The translations under genes were made by a program, and so were the position numbers. Shown here piece after piece: positions 1-8,530 of a DNA stretch of 64,000 bases; position 1 is the stretch's first letter; each line of letters opens with the position of its first letter. The DNA comes from Deltaproteobacteria bacterium (GTDB lineage: Bacteria; Myxococcota_A; Polyangia; Polyangiales; JADJMO01), in the NCBI GenBank assembly GCA_025363655.1, contig JANYDK010000071.1, positions 124,001 to 188,000 of the forward strand, written 5' to 3'. The notes beneath the pieces are model-generated. The model was not told the DNA's origin and ran no database searches. It saw only the letters and a list, made by a program, of their open reading frames with translations.

Positions 1-135
1 CCGCTCTTCTCGTTCGCCGGCATCAGCTGGGCCGATGACCTCGCCTCCCTGAACGCACGACGCGAACCCTACCGGCCCGACGGCACCTCGACGCTGGTGG
101 GTTTCCGTTGCGTGAGGCCCGGGGTCGCGAAATGA
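1..135 (+). CDS. C-terminal end of an FGE/SUMF1-like domain protein (partial, cut by window edge)
   Basis: Only the last 44 codons are present, in the frame that starts at base 1 and stops with TGA at 133-135. The end reads LVGFRCVRPGVAK. G-F-R-C-x-R is the usual closing motif of the formylglycine-generating-enzyme (SUMF1) fold, and the next gene ends its own domain with VGFRCAR. The TGA overlaps the ATG of that gene (ATGA, 132-135), so the two are very likely translationally coupled tandem paralogues. Nothing can be said about the N-terminus or about enzymatic activity. Confidence 0.7.
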   Translation, partial: PLFSFAGISWADDLASLNARREPYRPDGTSTLVGFRCVRPGVAK

Positions 136-1598
136 GCTCGATTGGCCTTCGCATGACCCGCTTCCTCGGCGGGTTCGTCTTCGCTTCGGCTCTCGGCTGT
201 GGCGGCGCCGTCACCGAGCTCCCACCGACCGGTCAGGTGCTCCTCTTCATCGACACCGACGCGCCGGTCCCCGAGCCGCCACGCACCGCGAGCAGCGTGA
301 TCGATCCGATGCGCCCGCCTGCGCTGTTCGATCGTTTGCGCATCGACGTCTATCCCTGCGCCGCCGTCGATCTCTGCCCGCCGCAAACGCGCGATCTCGA
401 GATCGACTCCAGCGCGTTCACCGATGGCACCCTCTCGTTCGGCGTCCTCCCTTCTTCGGCCAAGAAGAGCTCGCTCGTGCGCGCGCGGCTCTATCGCAAG
501 AGCGTCACCTCCGACGAACCGGTCCCCGACGTCACCATCGACGTGATCGTCATGTTGCCGACTCCCGCGCCCGAGGGCGTCCTCGAACGCACCTTGTTTC
601 TCCCGACGTCGCGCGTCGGTCTGGTCTCCGATTTGGCCGCTCCGACCCAGCCGCTGATCGGGAGACCGAGTCCGTCGCGAGTGGGGACTTGGGGACCGGC
701 GAAACGGATCGATTGCGCCGAGCCGCCCGGCCCAGGAGAGGTGTGCATCCCTGGCGGCGCCTTTTGGAAGGGCAGCGATCTCCTCCGCGACAACCCCGGT
801 TTCCTCAACGACGATCCTCTCGCAGCCGCCAGGCGCCTCGTCGTCCTCTCTCCGTACTACCTCGACGATCGCGAGGTCACGGTCGCGGCCTTGCGTGCGA
901 GGGGGCTCGCGGGGGACGTTTGGTCGGGAAATACGACGTTGGCAGATCCGATCAAGATCGGCGCCGACTTGTGCGACTACACGACGGAGCCTGGTTCCCA
1001 CGAAGACCTCCCCGTCAACTGCGTCTCCTACCGAGCCATGGACCTATATTGTGCGGAGCTGGGAAAAGAGCTCCCGACCGAGTCGCAATTCGAATTCGCC
1101 TCCGGCGGCTCGGCCAGCGCCCTCTATCCCTGGGGCGACGACCCTCCCACCTGCGCCGACGCCAACCTCGCACACGATTGGAGCACGTCGCCCGACCAAC
1201 TCACCTCCCATGCCTGTCGCCCCGAATGGAAGCCGACGAGCTTCACCGTCGCGGTCGATCAGCCGCTCCCTGCGGGCTCGGGAAAGCGCGACTTCTTCGA
1301 TCCACCAGGGCGTCATCACGGGCGCGTGCTCGACCTCGTCGGCAACCTCAGCGAGCTCGTCGCCGATCAGTTCCAATACCTCAACGAGGGCTGCTGGAAC
1401 GACGTCGCCATCCGCACCGACCCGCGCTGTGACGTCGTGACCACGATGGGTCAGCCTGCATCGGTGTCCAAGGGCGGCACCTGGGTGAACTCGCAAGGCT
1501 CGAGCATCGCAGCCTTTCGCTACGGCCTCATCGCCAGCGAGGTCAAGTCGCCCTTCGTCGGCTTCCGCTGCGCCAGGCCCGCGGCTCCCGCGCCCTAG
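132..1598 (+). CDS. Lipoprotein with FGE/SUMF1-fold (formylglycine-generating-enzyme-like) domain
   Basis: The protein is 488 aa. I chose the ATG at 132 because it overlaps the upstream stop and is followed by a short signal peptide ending in FVFASALGC, a lipobox. An in-frame ATG at 153 is an alternative. Residues of about 35-190 form a beta-rich region of unknown role. The SUMF1-like domain fills roughly residues 200-480, with GEVCIPGGAFWKGSD, YYLDDREVT, LPVNCVSYRAMDLYC, LPTESQFEFA, LYPWGDD, DLVGNLSELV, SKGGTWV and a closing VGFRCAR. The catalytic W-E-W signature of true formylglycine enzymes (GNVWEW) is replaced by GNLSELV, so a binding or structural role is more likely than sulfatase activation. 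Such lipoproteins are common in myxobacteria, often in tandem, as here. Confidence 0.85.
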   Translation: MSSIGLRMTRFLGGFVFASALGCGGAVTELPPTGQVLLFIDTDAPVPEPPRTASSVIDPMRPPALFDRLRIDVYPCAAVDLCPPQTRDLEIDSSAFTDGTLSFGVLPSSAKKSSLVRARLYRKSVTSDEPVPDVTIDVIVMLPTPAPEGVLERTLFLPTSRVGLVSDLAAPTQPLIGRPSPSRVGTWGPAKRIDCAEPPGPGEVCIPGGAFWKGSDLLRDNPGFLNDDPLAAARRLVVLSPYYLDDREVTVAALRARGLAGDVWSGNTTLADPIKIGADLCDYTTEPGSHEDLPVNCVSYRAMDLYCAELGKELPTESQFEFASGGSASALYPWGDDPPTCADANLAHDWSTSPDQLTSHACRPEWKPTSFTVAVDQPLPAGSGKRDFFDPPGRHHGRVLDLVGNLSELVADQFQYLNEGCWNDVAIRTDPRCDVVTTMGQPASVSKGGTWVNSQGSSIAAFRYGLIASEVKSPFVGFRCARPAAPAP

Positions 1599-3112
1599 CC
1601 CTTCAGGCCGAAGAACGCCTGAATCCCTTCCAAAATCTTCTGCTGCGTCTTCTTCTCGCGCTCCGCCTGCGTCGCCGAGTCGAGGCCTTCTTTGACGGCG
1701 GCGAGCTCGACCTGACGGCGGGCGAGGGTCTTGGAGATGACGTCGGCGATCTCGGGGCGCACCGCCAACATCTCCTCGAAGGCCTTCTTACCCAGGCGAT
1801 ATCCCTCGACGTGGGTGATGGCGACGACGTCGGCGGTGCGTGGCTCACCCGTCATGAGGCCCATCTCGCCGACGAAGGCCGGAGCTCGCAGCGTCGCCAC
1901 CGTCCGACCTTCACGCGTGCGCACCTCGACCGTGCCGGCGCGAAGCAGATAGAGCCACTGCGCCGTCGATCCGTGATGAAGGATGACCTCACCCTCGTGA
2001 AAGGGCGCTTCCTGGAGCTTCTTCGCCAACGTCGCGCGCTGATCGTCGGGGATGCCGGCGAAGAGCTCGAGGGCGTCGATGATCTCTTCGCGCTCCATGC
2101 GGAAGGACTCGGCGCGTCGCTCTTCGCTGTCGCTCTGGGCGACGAAGATGTTGGTCGACGGCCTCGCGAGCGGGATGCCGGCGCGACGAAGCGCGTTGTA
2201 GACGCGACTGCGCACCAGCGATTGCGCGCGGTCGTCGCGATCGAGATCGACCAGCCAATAGCGCGCGAGGTAGTACCCGAAGCTGTCGCGACCGTCTTTC
2301 GCGAGGTCGTAGACGAAGCAGTGCGGCAAGGGCTCGCTCGCGCAACCTTCGAGCGGTGACGAGCGGAGCGCTTCGTTGACGACGTCGATGACGCGCGCCG
2401 GCGGATAGCGAAAGTCGACGTTGAAGAAGAACGTCATCCGGTGCTGGACGATCGCCTGTCCCGTCTTCTTGCCGAGGATTTGAATTTGCGTCGCCAGGAG
2501 CGTGGCGTTGGGGACGACGATGGTGTCCCAGTCGCGCGTCTCGAGCACCGTGTGACGCCAACGAATTGCCGTGACTTTCCCTTGTTTTCCGTTCTCCAGC
2601 TGGAGCCAATCACCGAGGTGGATGGAGCCGTCGAGTTGCAAGGCGACGCCGCCGAGGATGTTGCCGAGCGTCGCCTGCAGCGAGAGCGCGAGGACGCCGG
2701 AGACGATCGCCGAGGTCGCCAAGACCGACGACGGATCCATCCCGGCCGCGCGAAAGACGGCGAGCGCGGAGACGATGTACGAGATGCCGACGGCGATGTC
2801 GGAGGTGATGGCGACGACCGGCACCTTGGCGGCCGGAAGAATGAGGACGAAGAGCGAGAGGGCGACGAGATCGACGACCGTGAACGCCGCGAAGACGTTG
2901 GAGGCGATGTCGAAACGGTTCTGCCACGCCGGGGAAAACTCGCCGAAAATCGAGGCGAGGAAGAGGCAGAAGAAGCAGAAGCCGAAGAGAAATACGGCCC
3001 GACGCATGCGCCCGCGGCTCGACGGCGTGAACCGATTGACGAGCGCGGCGATGACCACGAAGGCGAAGGCGACGACGTAGACGCCCCAACGGCCCTGCAG
3101 GTGGTGCAGCAT
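1595..3112 (-). CDS. MscS-family mechanosensitive channel with C-terminal cyclic-nucleotide-binding domain
   Basis: A 505-aa inner-membrane protein. The N-terminal half has about five hydrophobic helices (near 10-28, 38-58, 78-96, 100-120, 130-146). The MscS pore-lining and beta-domain signature follows (LQATLGNILGGVALQLDG, then HLGDWLQL and VPNATLL, about 146-205). Residues of about 345-460 form a cNMP-binding domain with the phosphate-binding-cassette-like stretch GEMGLMTGEPRTADV near 414-428. This resembles the MscS-CNB (bCNG-type) channels, which are usually gated by cAMP or cGMP rather than tension; ligand and ion are not readable here. The gene ends tail to tail with the FGE-like gene (4-bp overlap) and is divergent from rsmE, sharing a 32-bp gap. 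Confidence 0.9.
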   Translation of the reverse strand: MLHHLQGRWGVYVVAFAFVVIAALVNRFTPSSRGRMRRAVFLFGFCFFCLFLASIFGEFSPAWQNRFDIASNVFAAFTVVDLVALSLFVLILPAAKVPVVAITSDIAVGISYIVSALAVFRAAGMDPSSVLATSAIVSGVLALSLQATLGNILGGVALQLDGSIHLGDWLQLENGKQGKVTAIRWRHTVLETRDWDTIVVPNATLLATQIQILGKKTGQAIVQHRMTFFFNVDFRYPPARVIDVVNEALRSSPLEGCASEPLPHCFVYDLAKDGRDSFGYYLARYWLVDLDRDDRAQSLVRSRVYNALRRAGIPLARPSTNIFVAQSDSEERRAESFRMEREEIIDALELFAGIPDDQRATLAKKLQEAPFHEGEVILHHGSTAQWLYLLRAGTVEVRTREGRTVATLRAPAFVGEMGLMTGEPRTADVVAITHVEGYRLGKKAFEEMLAVRPEIADVISKTLARRQVELAAVKEGLDSATQAEREKKTQQKILEGIQAFFGLKG

Positions 3113-3144
3113 GCGGGAGCGATGCTATCGATCTCCATCTCTCG

Positions 3145-3912
3145 ATGCACCGCCTTCCCCTCGACGAGCTGACCCCCGGCACGCGCGAACTGCCGCCCTC
3201 CTCTGCGCGCTATTTCGCGCGTGTCCTCCGCCTCCGCGTCGGTGACGTCTTCGAGGCGTTCGAACCGCGCACCGGTCGCAAGAGCCAAGGGCGTGTGCTC
3301 GCCGTCGAACGCGAGCTCGTGCGCGTCGAGCTCGGGCTCCCGAGCGCGGCCCAGCCCGAGGCGCCGCTGGTGCTCGTGCAGGGCAACCCCAAGGGCGACA
3401 AGCTCGGCGACATCGTGCGCGACGCGACCGAGCTCGGTGCGACGTTGATCATCCCCGCCCTCTGCGCGCGCTCGGTGGCGAGGCCCGGTGAAGACAAGCT
3501 CGCCTCTCGCGCCGAACGCCTCGGTCTCATCGCCGACGAAGCCGCACGCCAATGTGGCCGCGCGCGCGCGCCGACGGTGATGGCGCTGATGCCGTGGGCC
3601 GACGCGATCGAGACGGCACGCAAGGCTGCGGCGCGTGGCGCGGTGCTCTGGGAGGAGGCGACGGTGCCGCTCGGCGACGAGCTCTCCGAGATGACGTCAC
3701 GAGCCGCCGAGGGCGTCGCCTTCTTCATCGGGCCCGAGGGAGGTCTCTCTCGTGACGAAGTCGCGATCGCCGAATCGGCTGGTTTTCCCGCACGATCGCT
3801 GGGCACGACGATCCTCCGCACCGAGACGGCGGCGACCGCTGTGCTCGGTGCGTATCGGGTCCTCGCCGGCAGGACGGCCGTACGGCGAGATGAGACTGTC
3901 ACCCCGACATGA
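3145..3912 (+). CDS. rsmE: 16S rRNA (uracil-1498-N3)-methyltransferase RsmE
   Basis: The 255-aa length is normal for RsmE, the SPOUT-family enzyme that methylates N3 of U1498 in 16S rRNA using S-adenosylmethionine. The N-terminal PUA-like part has HRLPLDEL and SSARYFARVLRLRVGD. The SPOUT part has NPKGDKLGDIVRDATELG, the trefoil-knot signature FFIGPEGGLSRDEV (about 194-207) and LGTTILRTETAATAVLGAYR at the C-terminus, which includes the conserved L-R-T-E-T-A SAM-binding turn. The start is the ATG at 3145, in a short divergent gap. It is a housekeeping gene with no functional tie to its neighbours. Confidence 0.95.
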   Translation: MHRLPLDELTPGTRELPPSSARYFARVLRLRVGDVFEAFEPRTGRKSQGRVLAVERELVRVELGLPSAAQPEAPLVLVQGNPKGDKLGDIVRDATELGATLIIPALCARSVARPGEDKLASRAERLGLIADEAARQCGRARAPTVMALMPWADAIETARKAAARGAVLWEEATVPLGDELSEMTSRAAEGVAFFIGPEGGLSRDEVAIAESAGFPARSLGTTILRTETAATAVLGAYRVLAGRTAVRRDETVTPT

Positions 3913-4003
3913 CCACGCACCGTCACCTACACGAGACGGCGTACTCGTCACTGCGCGACCCTTGCAAGCCGCACCCGTGCAATCGTGGTGGTATATTCCA
4001 GTG

Positions 4004-4183
4004 ATGGTCTCCCGCGAGCGTGGCACGCTGCTCGCAGACACGCGGGGAGCCATGACGAGCGAATACGTGATCCTCGTAGGAACGATCGGCCTCGCCGTGG
4101 TGGTGGCCCTCATCACCGTCGGCCCCAAGCTCGTCAAAGACTACGAACGCTCACGCACCATCGTCACCAGCCCGCTCCCGTGA
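4004..4183 (+). CDS. Flp/Fap-type prepilin, copy 1 (Tad pilus)
   Basis: A 59-aa Flp-type prepilin. A short basic leader is followed by RGAMTSEYVILVG and a hydrophobic helix (about 20-40), with the type IVb cleavage pattern G|x4-E-Y and the cut expected after the Gly at about residue 15. The Tad prepilin peptidase encoded at 4441 should process it. Its C-terminal tail is short and polar. An in-frame GTG at 4001 is an alternative start, and no strong Shine-Dalgarno is visible before either. It lies 44 bp before a second pilin gene that has a much better ribosome site, so this copy may be expressed at a lower level. Confidence 0.8.
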   Translation: MVSRERGTLLADTRGAMTSEYVILVGTIGLAVVVALITVGPKLVKDYERSRTIVTSPLP

Positions 4184-4227
4184 CTTGCCCCCCATTCGTT
4201 CGAGAAGAGAAAGAAGGAGATCTGCAG

Positions 4228-4425
4228 ATGAAGAAGCTGTCGCTCACCAAGACCCAGCGCTTCATTCGTGACAACCGCGGCGCCAACCTGGTCGAGTACA
4301 TCATCCTCGTCGGCGTCATCGCGCTCATCGCCATCGCTGGCTTCAAGATCTTCGGCAACAAGGTGCAGGGAAAGATCCAAGAGCAGAGCGAGTCGGTCGG
4401 CGGCATCAACGGCGCGGCGAAGTAA
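4228..4425 (+). CDS. Flp/Fap-type prepilin, copy 2 (probable major Tad pilin)
   Basis: A 65-aa Flp pilin precursor. A basic leader (MKKLSLTKTQRFIRDNRG) precedes ANLVEYIILVGVIALIAIAG, with G|x4-E-Y at the cleavage site. Mature length would be about 47 aa, typical of Flp1. A strong Shine-Dalgarno (AAGGAG within 4211-4220) sits about 8 nt before the ATG, unlike pilin copy 1, so this is the best candidate for the main fibre subunit. The gene for the prepilin peptidase starts 15 bp after the stop. Confidence 0.88.
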   Translation: MKKLSLTKTQRFIRDNRGANLVEYIILVGVIALIAIAGFKIFGNKVQGKIQEQSESVGGINGAAK

Positions 4426-4440
4426 CGACGAAGCTCTCGA

Positions 4441-4998
4441 GTGGCTCCGCTCACGATTCTCCTCGGGGCGGCGCTCCTCATCTCGCTCCTCGCCGCCGCC
4501 TTCGATTTGAAGACCGGCGAGATCCCGAATTGGCTCACGCTCTGGCCCCTCGGTGGGGCGATCGTCGGGCACTTCGTTCTGGGATTTCGCGCGGGGCACG
4601 GCTTCGTCGCCGGGCTCACGGCAGCCGGCTTCTCCATCGCAGGCGCCCTCATCTGCGGCGCAGTTCCGTACCTGCTCTATCGAGTCGACGCGATCGGAGG
4701 TGGTGACGTGAAGCTCCTCCTCGCGATCGGCGCGATCTTTCCCTTTCCTTTTGGGCTCGAGGCCGAGTTCTACGCCTTCATCGCGGCGGCGATCTTCGCG
4801 CCTGCCTGGCTCGCGTGGCGCGGAAAGCTGCTGCAGACGCTCGGCAACACTCTCTCGCTCGTCGCCAACCCGTTTCGCGCCAAAGCCAAGCGACGCGAGG
4901 TGACTCCGGAGATGATGACCTGGTTCCGCTTCGCGCCGGCGATCTTCGTCGGCACTCTGGTCGGAATCCTCTTCCATTTGCACGAGCTGAAACGATGA
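4441..4998 (+). CDS. A24-family prepilin peptidase, TadV/CpaA type
   Basis: A 185-aa integral membrane protein with about five to six hydrophobic helices, the length expected for TadV/CpaA. It carries both aspartate motifs of aspartic prepilin peptidases: AFDLKTGEIPNWLT near residues 20-33 and IGGGDVKLLL near 82-91 (GxGDxK). It should cleave and possibly N-methylate the Flp pilins and TadE/TadG pseudopilins encoded on either side. The start is GTG at 4441. The stop codon overlaps the ATG of the next gene (ATGA, 4995-4998), so the genes are coupled. Confidence 0.9.
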   Translation: MAPLTILLGAALLISLLAAAFDLKTGEIPNWLTLWPLGGAIVGHFVLGFRAGHGFVAGLTAAGFSIAGALICGAVPYLLYRVDAIGGGDVKLLLAIGAIFPFPFGLEAEFYAFIAAAIFAPAWLAWRGKLLQTLGNTLSLVANPFRAKAKRREVTPEMMTWFRFAPAIFVGTLVGILFHLHELKR

Positions 4999-5519
4999 CC
5001 TCCGGCCAGCGGACGAAAGGACTGCTCCGAGATCGCAAGGGCGCGATCTACGTCGAGTTCCTCATCGTCTTCTTGCCGCTCTTCTGCATGTTCATGTCGC
5101 TCGTGCAGTTGGCGTTCATCGAGGTGGCGAACCTCGTCACCAAGCACGCGGCGGTGACGGCGGCGCGCGCGGCGATCGTCGTCCTCCCCGACGACCCCCA
5201 GTACTACTCCGACCGCACGCCCGCGTATCACGTCGAAGGCGATCGCAAGAAAGACATCGAGACGGCTGCCAAAGGCCCTTTGCGCGCGGTCGCGGTGCTC
5301 CCGATCTTCAAGCTCACCTTCCCCAGCGCCGAGGGCGCCGACGATTCGAAGGTCTTCTTCGCCAACGACGACACCGTGCGCGTGCGCCTCGAGTTCCTCT
5401 ACGACTGCAAGATCCCCGTCGGTCGGCAACTCATGTGCAACTTCCTCACGGGTACGAAGACGCTCAAGGCCGAGGCAGCGATGCCGATGCAGGGCGCGAC
5501 GTACGACTATTCGGATTAG
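4995..5519 (+). CDS. TadE-like pseudopilin
   Basis: A 174-aa protein with a short cytoplasmic leader, then RKGAIYVEFLIVFLPLFCMF: the TadE-type processing site (G|AIYVEF, Glu at +5) and a transmembrane helix at about 17-45. The rest is predicted to be outside the inner membrane, with two Cys (YDCKIP and LMCNFL) that could form a disulfide. I chose the ATG at 4995 because it overlaps the peptidase stop; upstream in-frame codons lie inside that gene. TadE-like proteins are minor pilin components needed for Flp fibre biogenesis. Confidence 0.82.
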   Translation: MTSGQRTKGLLRDRKGAIYVEFLIVFLPLFCMFMSLVQLAFIEVANLVTKHAAVTAARAAIVVLPDDPQYYSDRTPAYHVEGDRKKDIETAAKGPLRAVAVLPIFKLTFPSAEGADDSKVFFANDDTVRVRLEFLYDCKIPVGRQLMCNFLTGTKTLKAEAAMPMQGATYDYSD

Positions 5520-5522
5520 CCC

Positions 5523-6974
5523 ATGCGCGATGATTGCCAATCCGCCGAGGAGGCCAAGCCACGGGTGTCGTTGAAAGACGACCAGCGCGGCGCGGTCTTG
5601 ATGATCGCCGTCTTCATGGCCGCGTTCCTCGTCGGCGCGCTCTGGTACATCATCGGCATCGGCGACGCGGCGGTCTATCGCCAGTACATGCAAGACGGCG
5701 CCGACGCGACGGCGTTCGGTGCTGCCGTCTATCACGCGCGCGGAATGAACATCCTCGCGCTCATCAACTTGATCATGGCCGCCGTCTTGGCGGTGCTCGT
5801 CGCCTTCAAAATCGCCCAGATTTTGCTGCTGATCGCCAACATCGCGAGCTGCATCGCCGGCGCCATCTTCAACCCGGTGTGCGATCTCACCACCGCCGCC
5901 GAAGAACCGTTCGCCACGCTCGTCGACAAGGTCGAGACCGCCGTCGACAAGATTCTCCGCGCGCTCCACGCGGTCTCCAACGGCGTCGCCATCGGCATGC
6001 CGTGGGTCGCCGAGGTGAAGGCGGTGGTCGTCGCCAACTCCTACGCGCCGACGGTGCGCGGCGGCTTCATGACCAGCACTTCGCAAATCCCTGGCGCGCT
6101 CGAGAAGGCCACCGGCGGAGGCGGCGAACGGCTCGGCCTCCCCGTGCAAGACGACGACTTCTCGGTGCTCTGCGATCACGCCGGTCGCGACGTCGTCAGC
6201 TTCGTCTTTCTCCCCTTCAGTTTTCTCCCCGGCATCGGCGACTTGATCGGCGGCGTCAGCTCGTACGCCGGCGGCGCGGTCGGTGGGCTCGTCTCCACGT
6301 TCCCCGCCTATTTCTGCGGCGGCGGCCCCGCCGTCGACACCGGCAAGTTCACCAAGGGCGCGGGCGGCAAGAAGCTCGACCCCAAGAAAATCTGCGGCGA
6401 TCGCGCGAAAGAGGCGAAGAAGAAGGGCGTCACCTTCGACGAAGCGGCGTGCGAAAAGAGCGTCGGCGGATCGATCGACAGCCTCGGCAAAGGCACCAGC
6501 GGCACCGTCGGCAGCACCACCGGCAAAGAGAGCAAACGCGTCTACGATCCCGCGCGCAACGGCGATGACTACTTCGCAGTGTGGGGCTTCGACTACGGCG
6601 ATTTGAAGAAGCAGTCGGACGCCGGCAAGGGCGTCGACATCGCCGGGTGGGGCAAGGCCAAGGTCGGCGATCCGTCGATCTTCGGGAAGTTCCAGTTCGC
6701 CAAGGCCGAGTTCTATTACGAGCCGAAATCGAGCGATGGAAAGACTTGGTCCGACTACGAGGACGAGGCGATGTGGAACATGCGTTGGCGCGCGCGCCTC
6801 CGTCGCTTCCGCTTGCCGAAGACGTCGATCGGCACCTTGCTCTCGGGTCCTGCCGGCGTCGGCGGTCCGGCGATCGACACCATCATGGCGATGATGGGCG
6901 GCGCCAGCGACATCGTCCCCGACAGTCTCAAAGACGCGGTCGGCGTCATCGGCGGCGGGGGGATCATCCACTGA
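5523..6974 (+). CDS. TadG-like pilus assembly protein
   Basis: A 483-aa protein. After a polar leader comes QRGAVLMIAVFMAAFLVGALW (about 22-45), the N-terminal anchor region of TadG/RcpE-like proteins, but without the Glu at +5. A second very hydrophobic stretch (NILALINLIMAAVLAVLVAF, then ILLLIANIASC) spans about 76-120. The rest is a large Gly/Lys-rich predicted extracytoplasmic region with several Cys (DPKKICGDRA, DEAACEKS). No catalytic motif is recognised. It begins 3 bp after the tadE-like stop and its own stop overlaps the next ATG, placing it inside one operon. Confidence 0.75.
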   Translation: MRDDCQSAEEAKPRVSLKDDQRGAVLMIAVFMAAFLVGALWYIIGIGDAAVYRQYMQDGADATAFGAAVYHARGMNILALINLIMAAVLAVLVAFKIAQILLLIANIASCIAGAIFNPVCDLTTAAEEPFATLVDKVETAVDKILRALHAVSNGVAIGMPWVAEVKAVVVANSYAPTVRGGFMTSTSQIPGALEKATGGGGERLGLPVQDDDFSVLCDHAGRDVVSFVFLPFSFLPGIGDLIGGVSSYAGGAVGGLVSTFPAYFCGGGPAVDTGKFTKGAGGKKLDPKKICGDRAKEAKKKGVTFDEAACEKSVGGSIDSLGKGTSGTVGSTTGKESKRVYDPARNGDDYFAVWGFDYGDLKKQSDAGKGVDIAGWGKAKVGDPSIFGKFQFAKAEFYYEPKSSDGKTWSDYEDEAMWNMRWRARLRRFRLPKTSIGTLLSGPAGVGGPAIDTIMAMMGGASDIVPDSLKDAVGVIGGGGIIH

Positions 6975-7516
6975 TGGAGAAGCTCGCGATCAAGCGCAAA
7001 TCCAAGGCGATTCGTCGTCGACGACGCGGCGAGCGGGGCGCGGCGATGACCGAGGCCGTGGTCGCCATTCCGTTCTTTCTCATTCTCACGTCGAGCATCC
7101 TCTTCGTCGGCAAGATGTACGAGACGAAGCTGCGGGTGATGCGCGCCACGAGGCAGAGCGCGTGGAGCTACGCGATGTGCAACTGCGGGAGCGGCGGTGA
7201 CGGCGCCACCACCTCGTGCAAACCGGGCGATCCGGGGGCCGCGGCGACGCCGGGCGCTCCGATGGGCGGCGCACCTCCGGGCTACGATCCGAGCGCGCTC
7301 GACAAGGCCGGCAAGGGCCCTGGCGGCGACACCGCGAAGAAGGACTACGGCACCTCGAAGGCGAACATGTCGCAGAAGGTCGTGTCCGACGTCTTCCTCA
7401 CTGGCTTCTCGAAAGAGATGAAGAGCGAGACCCACGTGATGTGCAACGAGGCGCCGCGCAACGGCGATTTGAAGGGCTGGCTCTCGTCGGCGTTCAGCGC
7501 CTTCACCAGCTGGTAG
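6974..7516 (+). CDS. Second TadE-like pseudopilin
   Basis: A 180-aa protein. A strongly basic leader (about 20 residues) precedes ERGAAMTEAVVAIPFFLIL, again with the type IVb motif G|x4-E and a hydrophobic helix. The external part has four Cys (MCNCG, TSCKPG, VMCNEA) and a Gly/Pro-rich middle segment. The ATG overlaps the TadG-like stop (TGATG, 6972-6976). It is probably a minor pilin of the same Flp apparatus. Confidence 0.78.
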   Translation: MEKLAIKRKSKAIRRRRRGERGAAMTEAVVAIPFFLILTSSILFVGKMYETKLRVMRATRQSAWSYAMCNCGSGGDGATTSCKPGDPGAAATPGAPMGGAPPGYDPSALDKAGKGPGGDTAKKDYGTSKANMSQKVVSDVFLTGFSKEMKSETHVMCNEAPRNGDLKGWLSSAFSAFTSW

Positions 7517-7527
7517 GAGAACGAGCC

Positions 7528-8475
7528 GTGGTTTTCGATCCGCGACGAGCGATGCGAAAGACCTTCGACCTGGCGATGCGCATCGCTCGGGTGAGCGTCT
7601 ATTTCGCGTTCGTCGCCGCGATCGGGCTCGTCCTCGTCGTCCGCTCGGTGCACGGTCGCGCGAAGAAGCTGGCCATCGAGCTCGGCGAAGATCTGACCCA
7701 GCTCACCGACCTCGCCCCCGACGGCGCACCCTACAAATTGCGGCTCAACGGTGAGTCGGTGAACGTCGCCAGCGCGACCACGCCGCTGCCGCTCCACGCC
7801 GTCCTCGATCGTTTCCAGAAGGCCTGTGAAGAGCACGCCGATGGTCTCGACTCCGCGTTCGCCAACTTGAAGCTCGCCGTCTCGCCCGAGTCGCCGCCGC
7901 TCGATCGCGGCTTTCCCGGCGTCGGCCTCATGCGCAGCGAAGAAGAGGGGAAACGCGGGGTGATGGTCTGCTTCGCGCAAGGCGGCGTCACCTCGCAGAC
8001 CGACGTCGTTCGTCGCCTCACCGACTTCGCCAAGAGCGGTGATTTGTCGCGCTTCGGTCAAGTGCGCTACCTCGCGGCGAAGACGACGAAAGACGGCGGC
8101 ACCCACGTCGTGGCGGTGTGGACGACCACCAGCTTCAAGCTCGACGTGATGTTCCCCGAGCAAGGCGACGCGCCGGGCAGCGACGTGAGCGAGCTGACCC
8201 GGCTCCCTGAATCCCGCCGTTTGCTGACGGCCTTCGCCGAGGGCGCGCCGTATGCGATTCGCGTCTACGAGACCAAGCGGACGCCGCAAGAGGTGTTCGG
8301 GTTCTTCACCCGTGAGGCCCCCAAGTCGGGCTGGACGCCGCAACCGATGCGTCCTGAAGACCCTTCGAAGGCGCTTGTTTTTCAGCGTAACGGCGTCGAT
8401 TTGATGGTCTTCGCGGAGGTCGATCAGGGAATGACGAGCGTATCGATGGTGGAGATGGGAGTGGTGCCCAAGTAG
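7528..8475 (+). CDS. Membrane-anchored protein of unknown function, last gene of the pilin operon
   Basis: A 315-aa product from GTG at 7528, preceded by TAGGAGA seven bases upstream; an in-frame ATG at 7552 is the alternative. There is one N-terminal transmembrane helix (VSVYFAFVAAIGLVLVV, about residues 28-46), then a soluble domain of about 260 aa, probably periplasmic. I do not recognise the domain. Its position 11 bp after a TadE-like gene on the same strand suggests a role in the Tad pilus, but this is inference from location only. A hairpin follows the stop (8490-8512). Confidence 0.75.
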   Translation: MVFDPRRAMRKTFDLAMRIARVSVYFAFVAAIGLVLVVRSVHGRAKKLAIELGEDLTQLTDLAPDGAPYKLRLNGESVNVASATTPLPLHAVLDRFQKACEEHADGLDSAFANLKLAVSPESPPLDRGFPGVGLMRSEEEGKRGVMVCFAQGGVTSQTDVVRRLTDFAKSGDLSRFGQVRYLAAKTTKDGGTHVVAVWTTTSFKLDVMFPEQGDAPGSDVSELTRLPESRRLLTAFAEGAPYAIRVYETKRTPQEVFGFFTREAPKSGWTPQPMRPEDPSKALVFQRNGVDLMVFAEVDQGMTSVSMVEMGVVPK

Positions 8476-8489
8476 CTGGCCCGCGGCTC

Positions 8490-8512
8490 TCCCGGCTTGC
8501 TTCCCTCCGGGA
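8490..8512 (+). terminator. Candidate hairpin after Tad block 1
   Basis: TCCCGG (8490-8495) and CCGGGA (8507-8512) form a perfect 6-bp stem around an 11-nt loop, 15 bp after the stop of the last pilin-block gene. No U-tract follows, so if it ends transcription it is a weak or factor-assisted terminator. It also lies just before the next gene (start 8531). Confidence 0.3.
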
Positions 8513-8530
8513 AATCGTCACCATTCCGGC

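Noticed and set aside
132-1598. Active formylglycine-generating enzyme
   Set aside because: The fold is recognisable but the conserved WEW region is changed, and no sulfatase gene is nearby.
3985-4425. A single 146-codon pilin fusion
   Set aside because: The first part is an out-of-frame reading of pilin copy 1; the real second pilin starts at 4228 with a strong ribosome site.
4770-6971. Very long minus-strand open frame (about 730 codons) opposite the Tad pseudopilin genes
   Set aside because: High-GC DNA with strong third-base bias makes long antisense frames. Its translation is Asp/Arg/Glu-rich with no motif, while the plus strand carries clear TadE/TadG signatures with linked starts and stops.
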